The notes beneath the pieces were generated by a model that saw only the letters and a program-made list of their open reading frames with translations, was not told where the DNA came from and did not search any database. Made by a program: the position numbers and the translations under genes. A stretch of 38,108 bases of DNA from Fibrobacter sp. (lineage in GTDB: Bacteria > Fibrobacterota > Fibrobacteria > Fibrobacterales > Fibrobacteraceae), in the NCBI GenBank assembly GCA_017550445.1, contig JAFZOV010000173.1, positions 1 through 38,108 on the forward strand, read 5' to 3'. Positions 8,038-16,293 of the stretch are shown here, one piece after another (within the stretch, counting starts at the first letter, position 1; each line of letters starts with the position of its first letter).

Positions 8038-9569
8038 TCCCTCCGTAATATTTTCCAGATACCACCAAAATCACCTCCACGCCGGGCAATAATCTTTTGC
8101 TTTTTCAATTTGTTGATATGTTTCTGCACAGCTGCTGGAGAAATTCCAATCAATTCGGATATTTTTAATCGCGTGATTGCAGGGTCAGCAATAATTGCAT
8201 CTAATATCATTCTAGCCGTAGCATTATCCGTCGTCTGACTACCCCTCTGACCACCTGTCTGACTACCCCCCTGATTGCTGCTCTGGCCAGCTATTTCGCG
8301 AATCTGTCCATCACTCCGACTATCTGTCTGACTACCCGTCTGACCACCTGTCTGACCACCCTCCAATTCATGTTTCTTTTGTTCGCCATTGCCAGATTCC
8401 CGGTGTGCAGAAGACAGCTTTGCCTTGAGCATGAAATCGTACAGCCTGTATTCTGGCGCAGGATTGCCCGCCGATTCCATTTCGCGAAAAAGTCTATCAA
8501 CCCCCTCGCCAAATTCCTTGACAAGGTCATATTCGTGCATATACTGTGCAATTTTAGGGTTCCGAGAAAAATGAATTCTACGAATATTGTTGAGCCTGAC
8601 CATACCCGGCAAAATTCCAGGACTCTCCACAATTAAGTGGTTGTCAAAAATTTTGACAATAATATCAGTACCCATAATGCTATAATCGCGATGAACAACC
8701 GCATTTACAATCAACTCTGTCCAACAAAATTCAGGATATTGAGGAATCGTAACGAATTTCGCACCTTCTCCAAGAAACGAATATTCCTTTATCTGAGTCG
8801 CGATAAAGTCAAGAGTTTTCTTTGTCATCTCAAGGATATTTCCGCCAAATTCCACATCCTTGACAACATTCATTTCACGCCCAAAGCGTTCTTCATCGCC
8901 ATAAAAACGCACCACTCGAATCCTTGCCCGCGGGAAAAACCGCTGTACATCTTTACCAAACAGCAAAATCGCCGCTACCGAGATCTTCTCTTCGCCGTGC
9001 ACATTACGAAGAAAATCCTTATTCGTTCTTAAAAATTCTTCCGGTTTCTTTGCGTAACGAATTTTCTTGCAATATTTTGAAACTAGATTCAAATCAATAT
9101 CAGCTATAGAAGCTTCTGGAACGGCACTGTCTTCGAAATACCGTTTGCCCTTGGCGTAATAGAGTTGCATCCTCTGTTCGAAATTCAGTTTTTTAGATTT
9201 ATCGCCAATTCGATAAAAGCATTCGTCGGCTTGATTCGCATGCAGGTCCGGGCTTTGCGGAATGTGCATTATGAGCAGATGATTTTTGTTCCCCGCATAG
9301 TCCTTGCAAGCGAGATATTCCACATCCATATTAATCGACGGGATGCAGTAATCGAGGGGAGCCCTCAACAATTCGTTCAGATGTCTAGGATTGTTATCCA
9401 CGCCGACAATGCGTCCGTCGTCTTCTATGCCAAGGACAATGTCTCCTCCATCGGCATTGGCAAAAGCTACGATTGTCATCGCCAAGTTTTTCGGGTCTAT
9501 CAAGAAGCTCTTCCTGTCAAAAATCTGGTTTTCGGCCTGCGACACTAACTTTTTTATACTCTTGGTCAT
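8034..9569 (-). CDS. AlbA_2/Schlafen-type ATP-binding transcriptional regulator
   Basis: A 511-residue protein of the COG2865 type. The N-terminal AlbA_2 (Schlafen-like) domain spans about 5-125 (FANADGGDIVLGIEDDGRIVGV). A central region includes WTELIVNAVVHRDYS, the N-box of a GHKL-type ATPase (HATPase_c_4), followed by GEGVDRLFREM. A Gly/Gln/Thr/Ser linker of tetrapeptide repeats follows, and a C-terminal winged helix (ITRLKISELIGISPAAVQKH). Such proteins are thought to be DNA-binding regulators, sometimes in defence islands. GAGGA lies ahead of the ATG at 9569. It sits 27 bases downstream of a paralogue and overlaps the small gene after it, so the three form an operon. Confidence 0.85.
   Translation of the reverse strand: MTKSIKKLVSQAENQIFDRKSFLIDPKNLAMTIVAFANADGGDIVLGIEDDGRIVGVDNNPRHLNELLRAPLDYCIPSINMDVEYLACKDYAGNKNHLLIMHIPQSPDLHANQADECFYRIGDKSKKLNFEQRMQLYYAKGKRYFEDSAVPEASIADIDLNLVSKYCKKIRYAKKPEEFLRTNKDFLRNVHGEEKISVAAILLFGKDVQRFFPRARIRVVRFYGDEERFGREMNVVKDVEFGGNILEMTKKTLDFIATQIKEYSFLGEGAKFVTIPQYPEFCWTELIVNAVVHRDYSIMGTDIIVKIFDNHLIVESPGILPGMVRLNNIRRIHFSRNPKIAQYMHEYDLVKEFGEGVDRLFREMESAGNPAPEYRLYDFMLKAKLSSAHRESGNGEQKKHELEGGQTGGQTGSQTDSRSDGQIREIAGQSSNQGGSQTGGQRGSQTTDNATARMILDAIIADPAITRLKISELIGISPAAVQKHINKLKKQKIIARRGGDFGGIWKILRRE
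8231..8361 (-). repeat. Two blocks of 12-bp tandem repeats in the regulator linker
   Basis: Blocks at about 8231-8271 and 8322-8361 repeat a 12-bp unit close to GGTCAGACAGGT on minus, encoding GGQT/GSQT tetrapeptides. Copies are imperfect. They lie between the ATPase-like domain and the winged helix. A 12-bp unit keeps the frame whatever the copy number. Confidence 0.75.
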
Positions 9570-9596
9570 TTTTTCCTCGCTTTGGGTTAATATTTT

Positions 9597-11144
9597 TCAT
9601 TTCAGCAGTTGCCAAACGCCTTTTACCTTGGAATGTTCGGAATTTATGTAGCCAAGTTCTTTCAAGTCATTTATCGCTCGCTTAATGGTGCTTTCACTGA
9701 CGCCAAGGTTGTCGACAAGCCATGAATACCTTGCCTTCGGATTGAGTTTTAACGCCTTGAAAACATCCTCTACTATTTTCGAAGGAAATTCAGGAACCTT
9801 CATTTTTGACCATTTTTTTGACCATTTTTTTGACCATTTTCGAGACGGTTTTTCGTTCGAAATTGCCGTTTTCTGCTGATTTTCGTCATTTTCTGGTAAA
9901 AAGCCATTGGCAATTGCAGCTGTAGTCATTCGGTCCCCTAGCAGTGACCTTTTTTCGCGAACCAAAACCGCCGTCTGGTAGCCAAAATCGTATATGGCTT
10001 CCCCGTTCTCGTTGGCGATCAACTCCTTTTGCACCCTCAATACACCACGGCTATGTCGGTTGACAAATCCCAGCACCTTCATCGCCTCTGCTACCACAAT
10101 ATTGCGGTAATCGTTCACATTCGGGAAGTTTTCCTCGTTTGCGCGGCCATACAGGCCACCGTGATTCATAATTTCAATCCGGTCGTCATACTGGTAAAAC
10201 TGTATGGGACCATGCGAGGTGTAGTCCCTATGGCAAATGGCGTTCATCAGCAATTCACGGGTCGCCCAATCAGGGTAATCTACCACGGATTCTTCGCGGA
10301 GCGCGCTAACTGGTATGGGGCGCCGATTTGCAATTGTCGTCTTGATGAACGTGTCAAGTTCAGGTAGCGCCGTACAGAGATTTCCCTTGAACTCATGCTC
10401 CGTCAAAATGTCCCCGGAGCGGTCCTTGCCTGCAAAACGCACATATTGAACATAAGCGCCGGGAATAAATCTCCGCAGGTTTTTAGCAAAGAACAACATG
10501 GCGGCATTGGTAGGGCAATTATGCAATATATCGAAAAAGCCAAAGGCGCTCAGCTGGTATCTTACATCGCTGTTCGCCTTGTTTTCCGCTTCGAGTTCTT
10601 CGTCCGACATGGCCTTGGGCAAAAAGTAGTGCTTGAAAAGGCGTATATCCAAATCTTCTATCGTCGCATTCAAGCAGGGCGATGCGTCAAACGATTTCAC
10701 ATTGGCGCGACGTTTTTCCATAAGGATGTGTTCGTCGTTTTCGTTAGCCACACCCCTACGCGGGCCAGTCCGGATCCAGATGCGCCCCTTGTATCGGACT
10801 GGTGGGAACTGGGACGGTTCAACTTTCACCATCACGACATCGCCTTCATCCATCTCTATTTTTTCGACGGTCATCGTTGGCTGCGGTTGGATGTTTCCGT
10901 CTGTCCGGATGGCGGCAACATTTTTCAATAATTCGTCGGTCGCGTCAACACCTTGAATTTCACCATTGTCAAGTACACCTAAAAAGAGATAGCCGGGCAT
11001 TTGATGGTTTGGCAAATCATTAGCAAAAGCGCAGATGGCTTGACCAAACTTGTCTGTATTCGTGGTTGAGATTGTCCGCTCGATATGGTCACTTTCTAGG
11101 TCGTTCAGCAACGCTCTTATTTCATCTTTTATGTTTTCGTTCAT
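9597..11144 (-). CDS. AlbA_2/Schlafen-type ATP-binding transcriptional regulator (paralogue)
   Basis: A 515-residue protein with the same order as its neighbour: AlbA_2 domain at about 10-130 (FANDLPNHQMPGYLFLGVLDNGEI), a GHKL-like N-box (RELLMNAICHRDYTSHGP), then a basic linker of WSKK repeats, and a winged helix (YSWLVDNLGVSESTIKRAI). AGGTGAG lies about 8 bases before the ATG. It is the first gene of a three-gene operon, and its upstream region 11145-11300 holds hairpins that could be operators. The sequence differs greatly from the downstream paralogue, so the duplication is old. Targets are unknown. Confidence 0.84.
   Translation of the reverse strand: MNENIKDEIRALLNDLESDHIERTISTTNTDKFGQAICAFANDLPNHQMPGYLFLGVLDNGEIQGVDATDELLKNVAAIRTDGNIQPQPTMTVEKIEMDEGDVVMVKVEPSQFPPVRYKGRIWIRTGPRRGVANENDEHILMEKRRANVKSFDASPCLNATIEDLDIRLFKHYFLPKAMSDEELEAENKANSDVRYQLSAFGFFDILHNCPTNAAMLFFAKNLRRFIPGAYVQYVRFAGKDRSGDILTEHEFKGNLCTALPELDTFIKTTIANRRPIPVSALREESVVDYPDWATRELLMNAICHRDYTSHGPIQFYQYDDRIEIMNHGGLYGRANEENFPNVNDYRNIVVAEAMKVLGFVNRHSRGVLRVQKELIANENGEAIYDFGYQTAVLVREKRSLLGDRMTTAAIANGFLPENDENQQKTAISNEKPSRKWSKKWSKKWSKMKVPEFPSKIVEDVFKALKLNPKARYSWLVDNLGVSESTIKRAINDLKELGYINSEHSKVKGVWQLLK
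9801..9840 (-). repeat. 12-bp tandem repeat encoding WSKK
   Basis: CATTTTTTTGAC (plus-strand view) is repeated with one shorter and one diverged copy, giving KWSKKWSKKWSK in the protein. It falls in the same domain linker as the repeats of the downstream paralogue, with the same 12-bp period but an unrelated sequence. Confidence 0.75.
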
Positions 11145-11541
11145 TTATCTCACCTTTCTTTATCCTATCGTTTATACTATCATGCATTCTCGATAGTGAA
11201 ACAACATCACAAATACGCCGACAGATACGGCGCACTTTGTGCTATTGCGTTTTATTTTATTGGGATGATCTTGCTGTATTGTTGGCAGGGGCTTTCTCCC
11301 CTAAAGGGGACCATGGCCCACTAAGTGCTAAAGCACTAAGTGGTTTGCAGGCCTGGCTAAATTCTAACCCAACAGCATCAACAAGAAGGTTGATGGGCCT
11401 CGCCGCGAATGCACGTACGGACCGAATGGTCTATGTCGACTGTCGCGAGGATTGTCTGAACTACAGAATGCAATATAGGTTACAAAAACAATCTTGTCAA
11501 TAAGCTTGCGTAATTCAAATCCCTTTTCTAAATTTCGCTCC
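11145..11541. other. Structured intergenic region with a series of hairpins
   Basis: No convincing gene. Inverted repeats seen: CACAAA/TTTGTG enclosing CGCCG/CGGCG (11208-11241); TCCCC-TAAA-GGGGA (11297-11310); an 11-bp stem with one mismatch and a 2-base loop (11319-11342); CATCAAC/GTTGATG (11376-11395); GACC-GAAT-GGTC (11420-11431) enclosed by CCTCGC/GCGAGG (11398-11450). The density suggests a structured RNA or a decayed repeat element. A weak promoter for the next gene (TTGCGT, 17 bp, TAAATT at 11529-11534) closes the region. Confidence 0.5.
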
Positions 11542-11925
11542 ATGAAACGCATCGAGGTTGTTGCAGGCATCATTAAAGACGGTGGCAAGATTTTTGCCAC
11601 GCAGCGGGGCTACGGCGAACAGAAGGGGTTCTGGGAATTCCCGGGCGGCAAGATGGAACCGGGCGAAACGCCACAACAGGCGCTTGCCCGCGAACTGAAA
11701 GAAGAACTCGCGATCGATGTAAACGTGGAAAATTTCCTCTGCACGGTGGAGCACGACTACCCCGCATTTCACTTGACCATGCATTGCTATTTCTGCACTA
11801 TTGCTGGCGGCAAGGCCCCCGAGCTTCTGGAACACGAGGCGGCACGCTGGCTAAACGCTGCGGAATTGCACAGCGTAAACTGGCTACCCGCCGACATAAA
11901 AGTCGTCGACGCCCTAGAGAAATAA
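11542..11925 (+). CDS. MutT-like Nudix hydrolase (8-oxo-dGTP diphosphatase type)
   Basis: 127 residues. The Nudix box runs from GKMEPGE through RELKEEL, close to the classical Gx5Ex7REUxEExGU pattern, with Ala in place of the last Gly (ELAI). The flanks (FWEFPGG before the box, WL...LPADIKVVDAL at the end) match MutT, which hydrolyses 8-oxo-dGTP to the monophosphate and prevents A-C transversions. The ATG at 11542 is chosen because the conserved strand starts there (MKRIEVVAGIIKDG) and because TAAATT ends 7 bases upstream, as in other apparently leaderless genes here. It is convergent with the esterase gene across a shared terminator. Confidence 0.85.
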   Translation: MKRIEVVAGIIKDGGKIFATQRGYGEQKGFWEFPGGKMEPGETPQQALARELKEELAIDVNVENFLCTVEHDYPAFHLTMHCYFCTIAGGKAPELLEHEAARWLNAAELHSVNWLPADIKVVDALEK

Positions 11926-11932
11926 AAGCACG

Positions 11933-11961
11933 AAAAAACCCGCTTTCGCGGGTCATTTTTC
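11933..11961. terminator. Bidirectional intrinsic terminator
   Basis: ACCCGC-TTTC-GCGGGT (11938-11953) has six A on its left and CATTTTTC on its right, so it works on both strands. It ends both the mutT-like gene and the convergent esterase gene. Confidence 0.9.
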
Positions 11962-13491
11962 TTAAAACTGTTCAAAGAACTTGTGGACCTCTTCAGGCAC
12001 CCAGGTACTTTCCCAGTTCCAGCCGACGTCCATGTTGCCGGTATCGTGTGCGGTCCACTGGTGGTCTCCGGGCCAGCTGCACCATTTTACAGGGAAGCGT
12101 TCGTCAACGTTCTTGAAATCGTAGCAGACGTGTCCGGTGTTGCCGCTGACTTCTTGCGGTTTTTCGCTGCTGGCGTCGGTAAAGTCGCCATTTGCGTCGG
12201 CCTTGCCGTTACGCTTCAGGATTCTCGGGAGGGCGCTGTTCTTGGCGCGGCTGTAATCGCAACGGCCATCATTCTTACCATGAACGTTCATCCAGGCGAT
12301 GGGCAGGTTCTTCATGTTATTGCCTTCGGGCAGCCAGATGTTGTAATCGGCAACAGCGTAGGTTGCTGCGGCACGCACGCGAGTCTGCATGTCCTGCATC
12401 AAGGAGTAGCTGAACATGGCGCCGTAGCTAAAGCCCGTAATGAATACGCGGCTCGTATCAATACAATAGTTTTCGTTCAGGGTAGTGAGCGTCTGGGCGA
12501 AGAAATCGTGGTCGCCCTGTCCTTTGTTCCAAAGGCCGCCAATAGCATCAAGCGAGACGAAGATGTAGTCGCCATTCTTGTCGAGAACTTGCTGGCCGTA
12601 ATACGGAGTAGGATGGTCGTAGTCCGCTTTGTGGTGAACAAAGTCCTCGCCGCTGCTGCCGTAGCAGTGCAGTGCGAAAAGCACCTTGTGCGGCTTGCTG
12701 TTGTCATAGTTCTTGGGCAGAGTGATAAAGTATTTGCGGGTGTCGCTTCCGACCCTGATTTCGAACTGGTCGCCGTTTTCGACGCTCTTGACCTTCTGCA
12801 ATTTGGAAGCGGAGCCACAGCCCTTACTCGGAGTCGGGCTGTTGCCAAGTGCGTAGCCGAACTTGAATTTTTCTTCGGCCTTTTTGAGCTGCACATCAAG
12901 CGTGGTGTCCAGCGTGCCGAGGGGCACGGTGAGCGTGTCGAAACCTTCGGCCACAAAGCGGATCGCTTCGTCTTTGGCGGCGTCTTTCATAAGGGCGCCA
13001 TTGGGGGCATCACTTGCAGCGGAGATTCCGCTGGCGTTACCGTCGGTGGTGAACTTGAAATTCTGCTTGGCGCTACCTACAGAGACCTGCGCAAAGTAGG
13101 TGCCGCGGGCCTTGACTTTCTGGGTCAGGTCGAGAGTGCCGGCGCCCTGCAGAGTCTTCTTGAAAACCTGGTGGCCAAGGGAGTTGAAGATCTTTACCTG
13201 CACGGGCGAGGCACTGCTCTGGGAGTAAGAGAGAATGCCATTGTTGATGCCGATATAGCCGGGCTTGCTCACAGAGACAATCGCCTCTGACTGTTCGTCT
13301 TCGTGAATGGTGAATTTCCCCTGACTGTCGGTAGTTGCAGTCTTGCCTTCTTTGAGGAGACTGACCGAAGCGCCCTGGAGAGCCTTACCCTGATCATCGG
13401 AAACCTTACCCGAGATGGTGTAAGCAGAGGCCACACCGCAAAATGCCAAAAGGCACGCGGTCGTAAAAAGACTCGTTGCTTTAGTAAGCAT
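11962..13491 (-). CDS. Secreted CE1-type esterase (feruloyl/acetylxylan or PHB-depolymerase-like)
   Basis: 509 residues. A signal peptide covers about 1-23 (TTACLLAFCGVASA). Residues about 24-95 form a carboxypeptidase-regulatory-like beta domain (TISGKVSDDQGKALQGASV). A second small beta region follows (GTYFAQVSVG). The alpha/beta hydrolase part starts near 225 with the Ser nucleophile in GFSYG, an Asp in HGKNDGR and the His in PGDHQW, giving a complete triad. Enzymes of this kind release feruloyl or acetyl groups from plant cell-wall xylan, which fits a fibre-degrading bacterium; the exact substrate cannot be told. AAGGAG lies 6 bases before the ATG. The AT-rich upstream gap holds a TATATAATAT-like -10 region. 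Confidence 0.82.
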   Translation of the reverse strand: MLTKATSLFTTACLLAFCGVASAYTISGKVSDDQGKALQGASVSLLKEGKTATTDSQGKFTIHEDEQSEAIVSVSKPGYIGINNGILSYSQSSASPVQVKIFNSLGHQVFKKTLQGAGTLDLTQKVKARGTYFAQVSVGSAKQNFKFTTDGNASGISAASDAPNGALMKDAAKDEAIRFVAEGFDTLTVPLGTLDTTLDVQLKKAEEKFKFGYALGNSPTPSKGCGSASKLQKVKSVENGDQFEIRVGSDTRKYFITLPKNYDNSKPHKVLFALHCYGSSGEDFVHHKADYDHPTPYYGQQVLDKNGDYIFVSLDAIGGLWNKGQGDHDFFAQTLTTLNENYCIDTSRVFITGFSYGAMFSYSLMQDMQTRVRAAATYAVADYNIWLPEGNNMKNLPIAWMNVHGKNDGRCDYSRAKNSALPRILKRNGKADANGDFTDASSEKPQEVSGNTGHVCYDFKNVDERFPVKWCSWPGDHQWTAHDTGNMDVGWNWESTWVPEEVHKFFEQF

Positions 13492-13633
13492 ATGTACTCC
13501 TTTTTAAATTACCCCATTAAAAACACACCTTACTATAAACTAATATATAATATGGGTAAATTCCCATGGCCATTCACCTCGACCATGGACGAATCGTCTA
13601 TAAAAAATTTTTTACCGATTGTAATTAGAAAAA

Positions 13634-14413
13634 CTACCCGACAATCACCTTGTAGAATTCAAGGAACTGTGCAGGGGATAATTCCTCGGCGCGCACGGTC
13701 GTTGGATAGTCCAGCAATTCGATAGCTTCCTGGATTTTCTTTTTGTCGTAGGCGCGGCCGAACGAGTTCGCCAAGGTCTTGCGCTTTTGAGTGAAGGCGG
13801 CGCGCACAAAGTCAAAGAAGCCTTCCGGAGCCTGCAGGGCATCGGCCTTGGGCGTCAAAAGCATCGTAGCGCTATCCACATTGGGGCGGGGCGTGAAATG
13901 CTCCGGCCCGATTTTACGCAGAATCTGCGTGTCGGCATAGGCAGATACTAAAACGGAGAGGCTACCGTAATTGCTGCTGCAAGGGCTTGCACAAATGCGT
14001 TCGGCAACTTCGAGCTGCACCATTCCCATAAAGCCCTTGGTCAAATGGAGTTTCGGCATCAAACCAGCGATAATCGCCGTCGAAACATTGTAGGGCAAGT
14101 TTCCCGTGACCCAGGGCTTTTCGTGGGCATCCAGGAACGCCTGCAAGTCAAACTTCAAGAAGTCTATATTTTCGATATGGAAATTCTCGCGGCCCTGGAA
14201 TTTTTGTTGCAAAAATTCCACGCACTGCTCGTCGATTTCGACGGCAGTGAGTTGCACGTTGCGCGCAAGCAAGTGTTCCGTCAAGGCGCCGTGCCCGGGC
14301 CCAATTTCAAGCACCGCCTCGCCCGCATTCGCCGGCAAGTCCCCCGCAATCATCTGCGCGGTAGGTACATCCAAAAAGTTCTGTCCAAATTTACGACGGC
14401 GGGCTCTATCCAT
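13634..14413 (-). CDS. rsmA: 16S rRNA dimethyladenosine transferase RsmA (KsgA)
   Basis: 259 residues. KFGQNFL at the N-terminus, SAM motif LEIGPGHGALTEHLL, VEID, and NLPYNVSTAII (motif IV NLPY) are diagnostic. It dimethylates two adjacent adenosines in the 3' terminal loop of 16S rRNA during 30S assembly. The ATG at 14413 is preferred over an in-frame start 17 codons upstream because the conserved RRRKFGQNFL follows at once; TATCTT ends 7 bases before it, the leaderless-like spacing seen elsewhere here. It lies 68 bases after tmk in the same direction. Confidence 0.93.
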   Translation of the reverse strand: MDRARRRKFGQNFLDVPTAQMIAGDLPANAGEAVLEIGPGHGALTEHLLARNVQLTAVEIDEQCVEFLQQKFQGRENFHIENIDFLKFDLQAFLDAHEKPWVTGNLPYNVSTAIIAGLMPKLHLTKGFMGMVQLEVAERICASPCSSNYGSLSVLVSAYADTQILRKIGPEHFTPRPNVDSATMLLTPKADALQAPEGFFDFVRAAFTQKRKTLANSFGRAYDKKKIQEAIELLDYPTTVRAEELSPAQFLEFYKVIVG

Positions 14414-14481
14414 ATCGCCAAAGATAGAAATAAAAAGCCCGCAAAACAATTGCAGGCCATTCAAGTAAGGTTAAAGTTTTT

Positions 14482-15111
14482 CTAGAGTCTCGCCTTTACA
14501 AGCTTATACAAGTCTGCAAATACAGCTTCGGGAGTGCGGTCCGCATCAATAGCCGCGACGCAATCGCTGTAGTCACGGGCCGCGGCAAGGTACCCCTTGC
14601 GCACCCTCTCGAAAAATTCGGCCTTTTCACTTTCGAGTCGATCGGGTGCCTCGCCCCGCTTCGCGGTGCGCGCGCGTCCCCGCTGCACGTCAATGTCAAG
14701 CACAACAGTCAATTCCGGAAAGCAACCGTCGCAAGTGATTTCAGTCAGGCGCTGCACAAGGTCGGCACCCAAGCCGCGGGCATAACCCTGGTAGGCAAAA
14801 GTGCTCCATGCGAAACGGTCGGCAATCACGATCTTTCCCGCATCCAGCGCGGGCTGGATAATTTCTGCAATCACCTGAGCGCGTGCTGCATTGTACAACA
14901 AAAGCTCAGTCTTGTCACTCATGATTCCCTTGAAACTTGTATCCAAAAGAATCTCGCGCACGCGTTCCGAAATCTTCGCGCCGCCCGGTTCACGCAACTT
15001 CACTACGGAATATCCTTCCTTCGTAAGCGCGTCGATCAACATGTCGATCTGAGTCGTTTTGCCCGACCCGTCGATACCTTCCAAACTAAAAAAATGCTTA
15101 GCCGTTTTCAT
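14482..15111 (-). CDS. tmk: Thymidylate kinase
   Basis: 209 residues. P-loop LEGIDGSGKTTQ (10-21), REPGG (40-44) binding dTMP, the DRFAWSTFAYQG segment and a lid with DRLESEKAEFFERVRKGYL match thymidylate kinase, which phosphorylates dTMP to dTDP. TATAAG ends 10 bases before the ATG. It is divergent from the next gene with about 97 bp between starts, and precedes rsmA. Confidence 0.95.
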   Translation of the reverse strand: MKTAKHFFSLEGIDGSGKTTQIDMLIDALTKEGYSVVKLREPGGAKISERVREILLDTSFKGIMSDKTELLLYNAARAQVIAEIIQPALDAGKIVIADRFAWSTFAYQGYARGLGADLVQRLTEITCDGCFPELTVVLDIDVQRGRARTAKRGEAPDRLESEKAEFFERVRKGYLAAARDYSDCVAAIDADRTPEAVFADLYKLVKARL

Positions 15112-15208
15112 AGTAGTTTTTCTTATACTTCAAAAAGTTAGAAAAAATTTATCATACGCCAAGAAAATGCTATCTTTTAGGCGCTTTTTGCAACTAATGG
15201 AGTTTTTT

Positions 15209-16207
15209 ATGCCCTCTGAAAATGCGATTATTGAACGTGCCGAAATGTATTTGCGCAAACTCTCTTGCGGAATCAACCCTCTGACAGACGAAATCCTGCC
15301 CGAAGGCGACTCCTGCAAACAGGAACGAATCAGCAAGTGCCTCGCCTATGTCGCATCGCTGTTGCAACAACAACTGAACCACGACCATGTGGCTCCGCTT
15401 CCCGCAGAACAGCCTCGCGCACCCAAGCGCTCCGCGAAACCCGCCATGCAAGACTTGGCAATCGATACCGAGACCCTCAAGGGTTACCGCTTCTTCGACT
15501 ACCCGGTTTCCATTTCCCGCGTCGTGCGCAACATCAACGAACTGCTCCCCAAGAACATGAACCACCTGCTCTATGCCGACGTGGCAAACTTCCTGGTGCA
15601 AGAGGGTATTCTCGAAAGACAGTCTATTGCAGACGGCAACGAAGCGAACCTCCCCACCGCCAAGGGCGAAACCTACGGATTCGAAAAGGGCGAATCGGAT
15701 TTGCGCGGCCACCACAACATTTATACGCAGTGCTGGCAACAGGCGCAGCAGTTCATTTTGGACAACATCCAAAAGTGCATCGCCATCGCAAACGAACGCT
15801 TCGCTAACCGCAAGGCCGCCCAAGTTCAAGGCGACGATCAGGATGCAGCCCCGAAGCGCGTGCAGAAAGAAAAATTCAAACTCACCGCAGAACAAATCAA
15901 GGACTACCCCGCCGAAGACACTCCGGTTCCCGTGAGCGAAATCGCACGCCGCCTCAACGCCCTTGTAAGCGACAACATGGAACGCATCTACTACAAGGTC
16001 ATTCGCGACTGGTACGTGGAACAGGGCTACCTTGAATTCAAGACATCGCCCGAAGGCCGCAGCGCATTCCTGCCCACCGAAAAGGGCGCCATGAGCGGAC
16101 TCTTCGTAGAATCCCGCACCGGCAAGGACGGCGAACTCTACGACGTGGTGATGTACGACGCAAGCGCCCAGAAAATTTACCTGGACCACCTCGCAAGCGA
16201 AAACTAA
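15209..16207 (+). CDS. Hypothetical protein with two copies of one domain
   Basis: 332 residues, not a family I can name. Two segments of about 70 residues share a pattern: LKGYRFFDYPVSISRVVRNI then LVQEGILERQ and LPTAKGETYGF; and IKDYPAEDTPVPVSEIARRL then YVEQGYLEFK and LPTEKGAMSGLF. Each looks like a small winged-helix-type fold ending in an LPTxKG turn, reminiscent of the C-terminal domain of phage antirepressors. The ATG at 15209 is chosen because GGAG lies 7 bases upstream; earlier in-frame starts overlap tmk. No signal peptide. A nucleic-acid-binding role is a guess from the fold pattern. Confidence 0.72.
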   Translation: MPSENAIIERAEMYLRKLSCGINPLTDEILPEGDSCKQERISKCLAYVASLLQQQLNHDHVAPLPAEQPRAPKRSAKPAMQDLAIDTETLKGYRFFDYPVSISRVVRNINELLPKNMNHLLYADVANFLVQEGILERQSIADGNEANLPTAKGETYGFEKGESDLRGHHNIYTQCWQQAQQFILDNIQKCIAIANERFANRKAAQVQGDDQDAAPKRVQKEKFKLTAEQIKDYPAEDTPVPVSEIARRLNALVSDNMERIYYKVIRDWYVEQGYLEFKTSPEGRSAFLPTEKGAMSGLFVESRTGKDGELYDVVMYDASAQKIYLDHLASEN

Positions 16208-16223
16208 CGCGCCAAACACTTCT

Positions 16224-16258
16224 AAAAAAAGCCACAAGCGAATTTGCTTGTGGCCTTC
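16224..16258. terminator. Bidirectional intrinsic terminator
   Basis: A perfect 9-bp stem GCCACAAGC (16231-16239) / GCTTGTGGC (16246-16254) with a 6-base loop. Seven A precede it (T tract for minus) and a T-rich stretch follows. It separates two convergent genes. Confidence 0.9.
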
Positions 16259-16293
16259 ATTTTGCAATGGTGCTTACCTAAGTAGATACCTTG

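Noticed and set aside
8231..8361. Possible CRISPR-like array
   Set aside because: The 12-bp units are contiguous, in frame inside a gene and have no spacers.
11983..13290. Long open frame opposite the esterase
   Set aside because: Antisense shadow; the esterase has a signal peptide, catalytic triad and ribosome binding site.
15194..16267. Minus-strand open frame across the duplicated-domain gene
   Set aside because: The plus-strand gene has a ribosome binding site and an internal duplication; this frame is a shadow that also spans the terminator.
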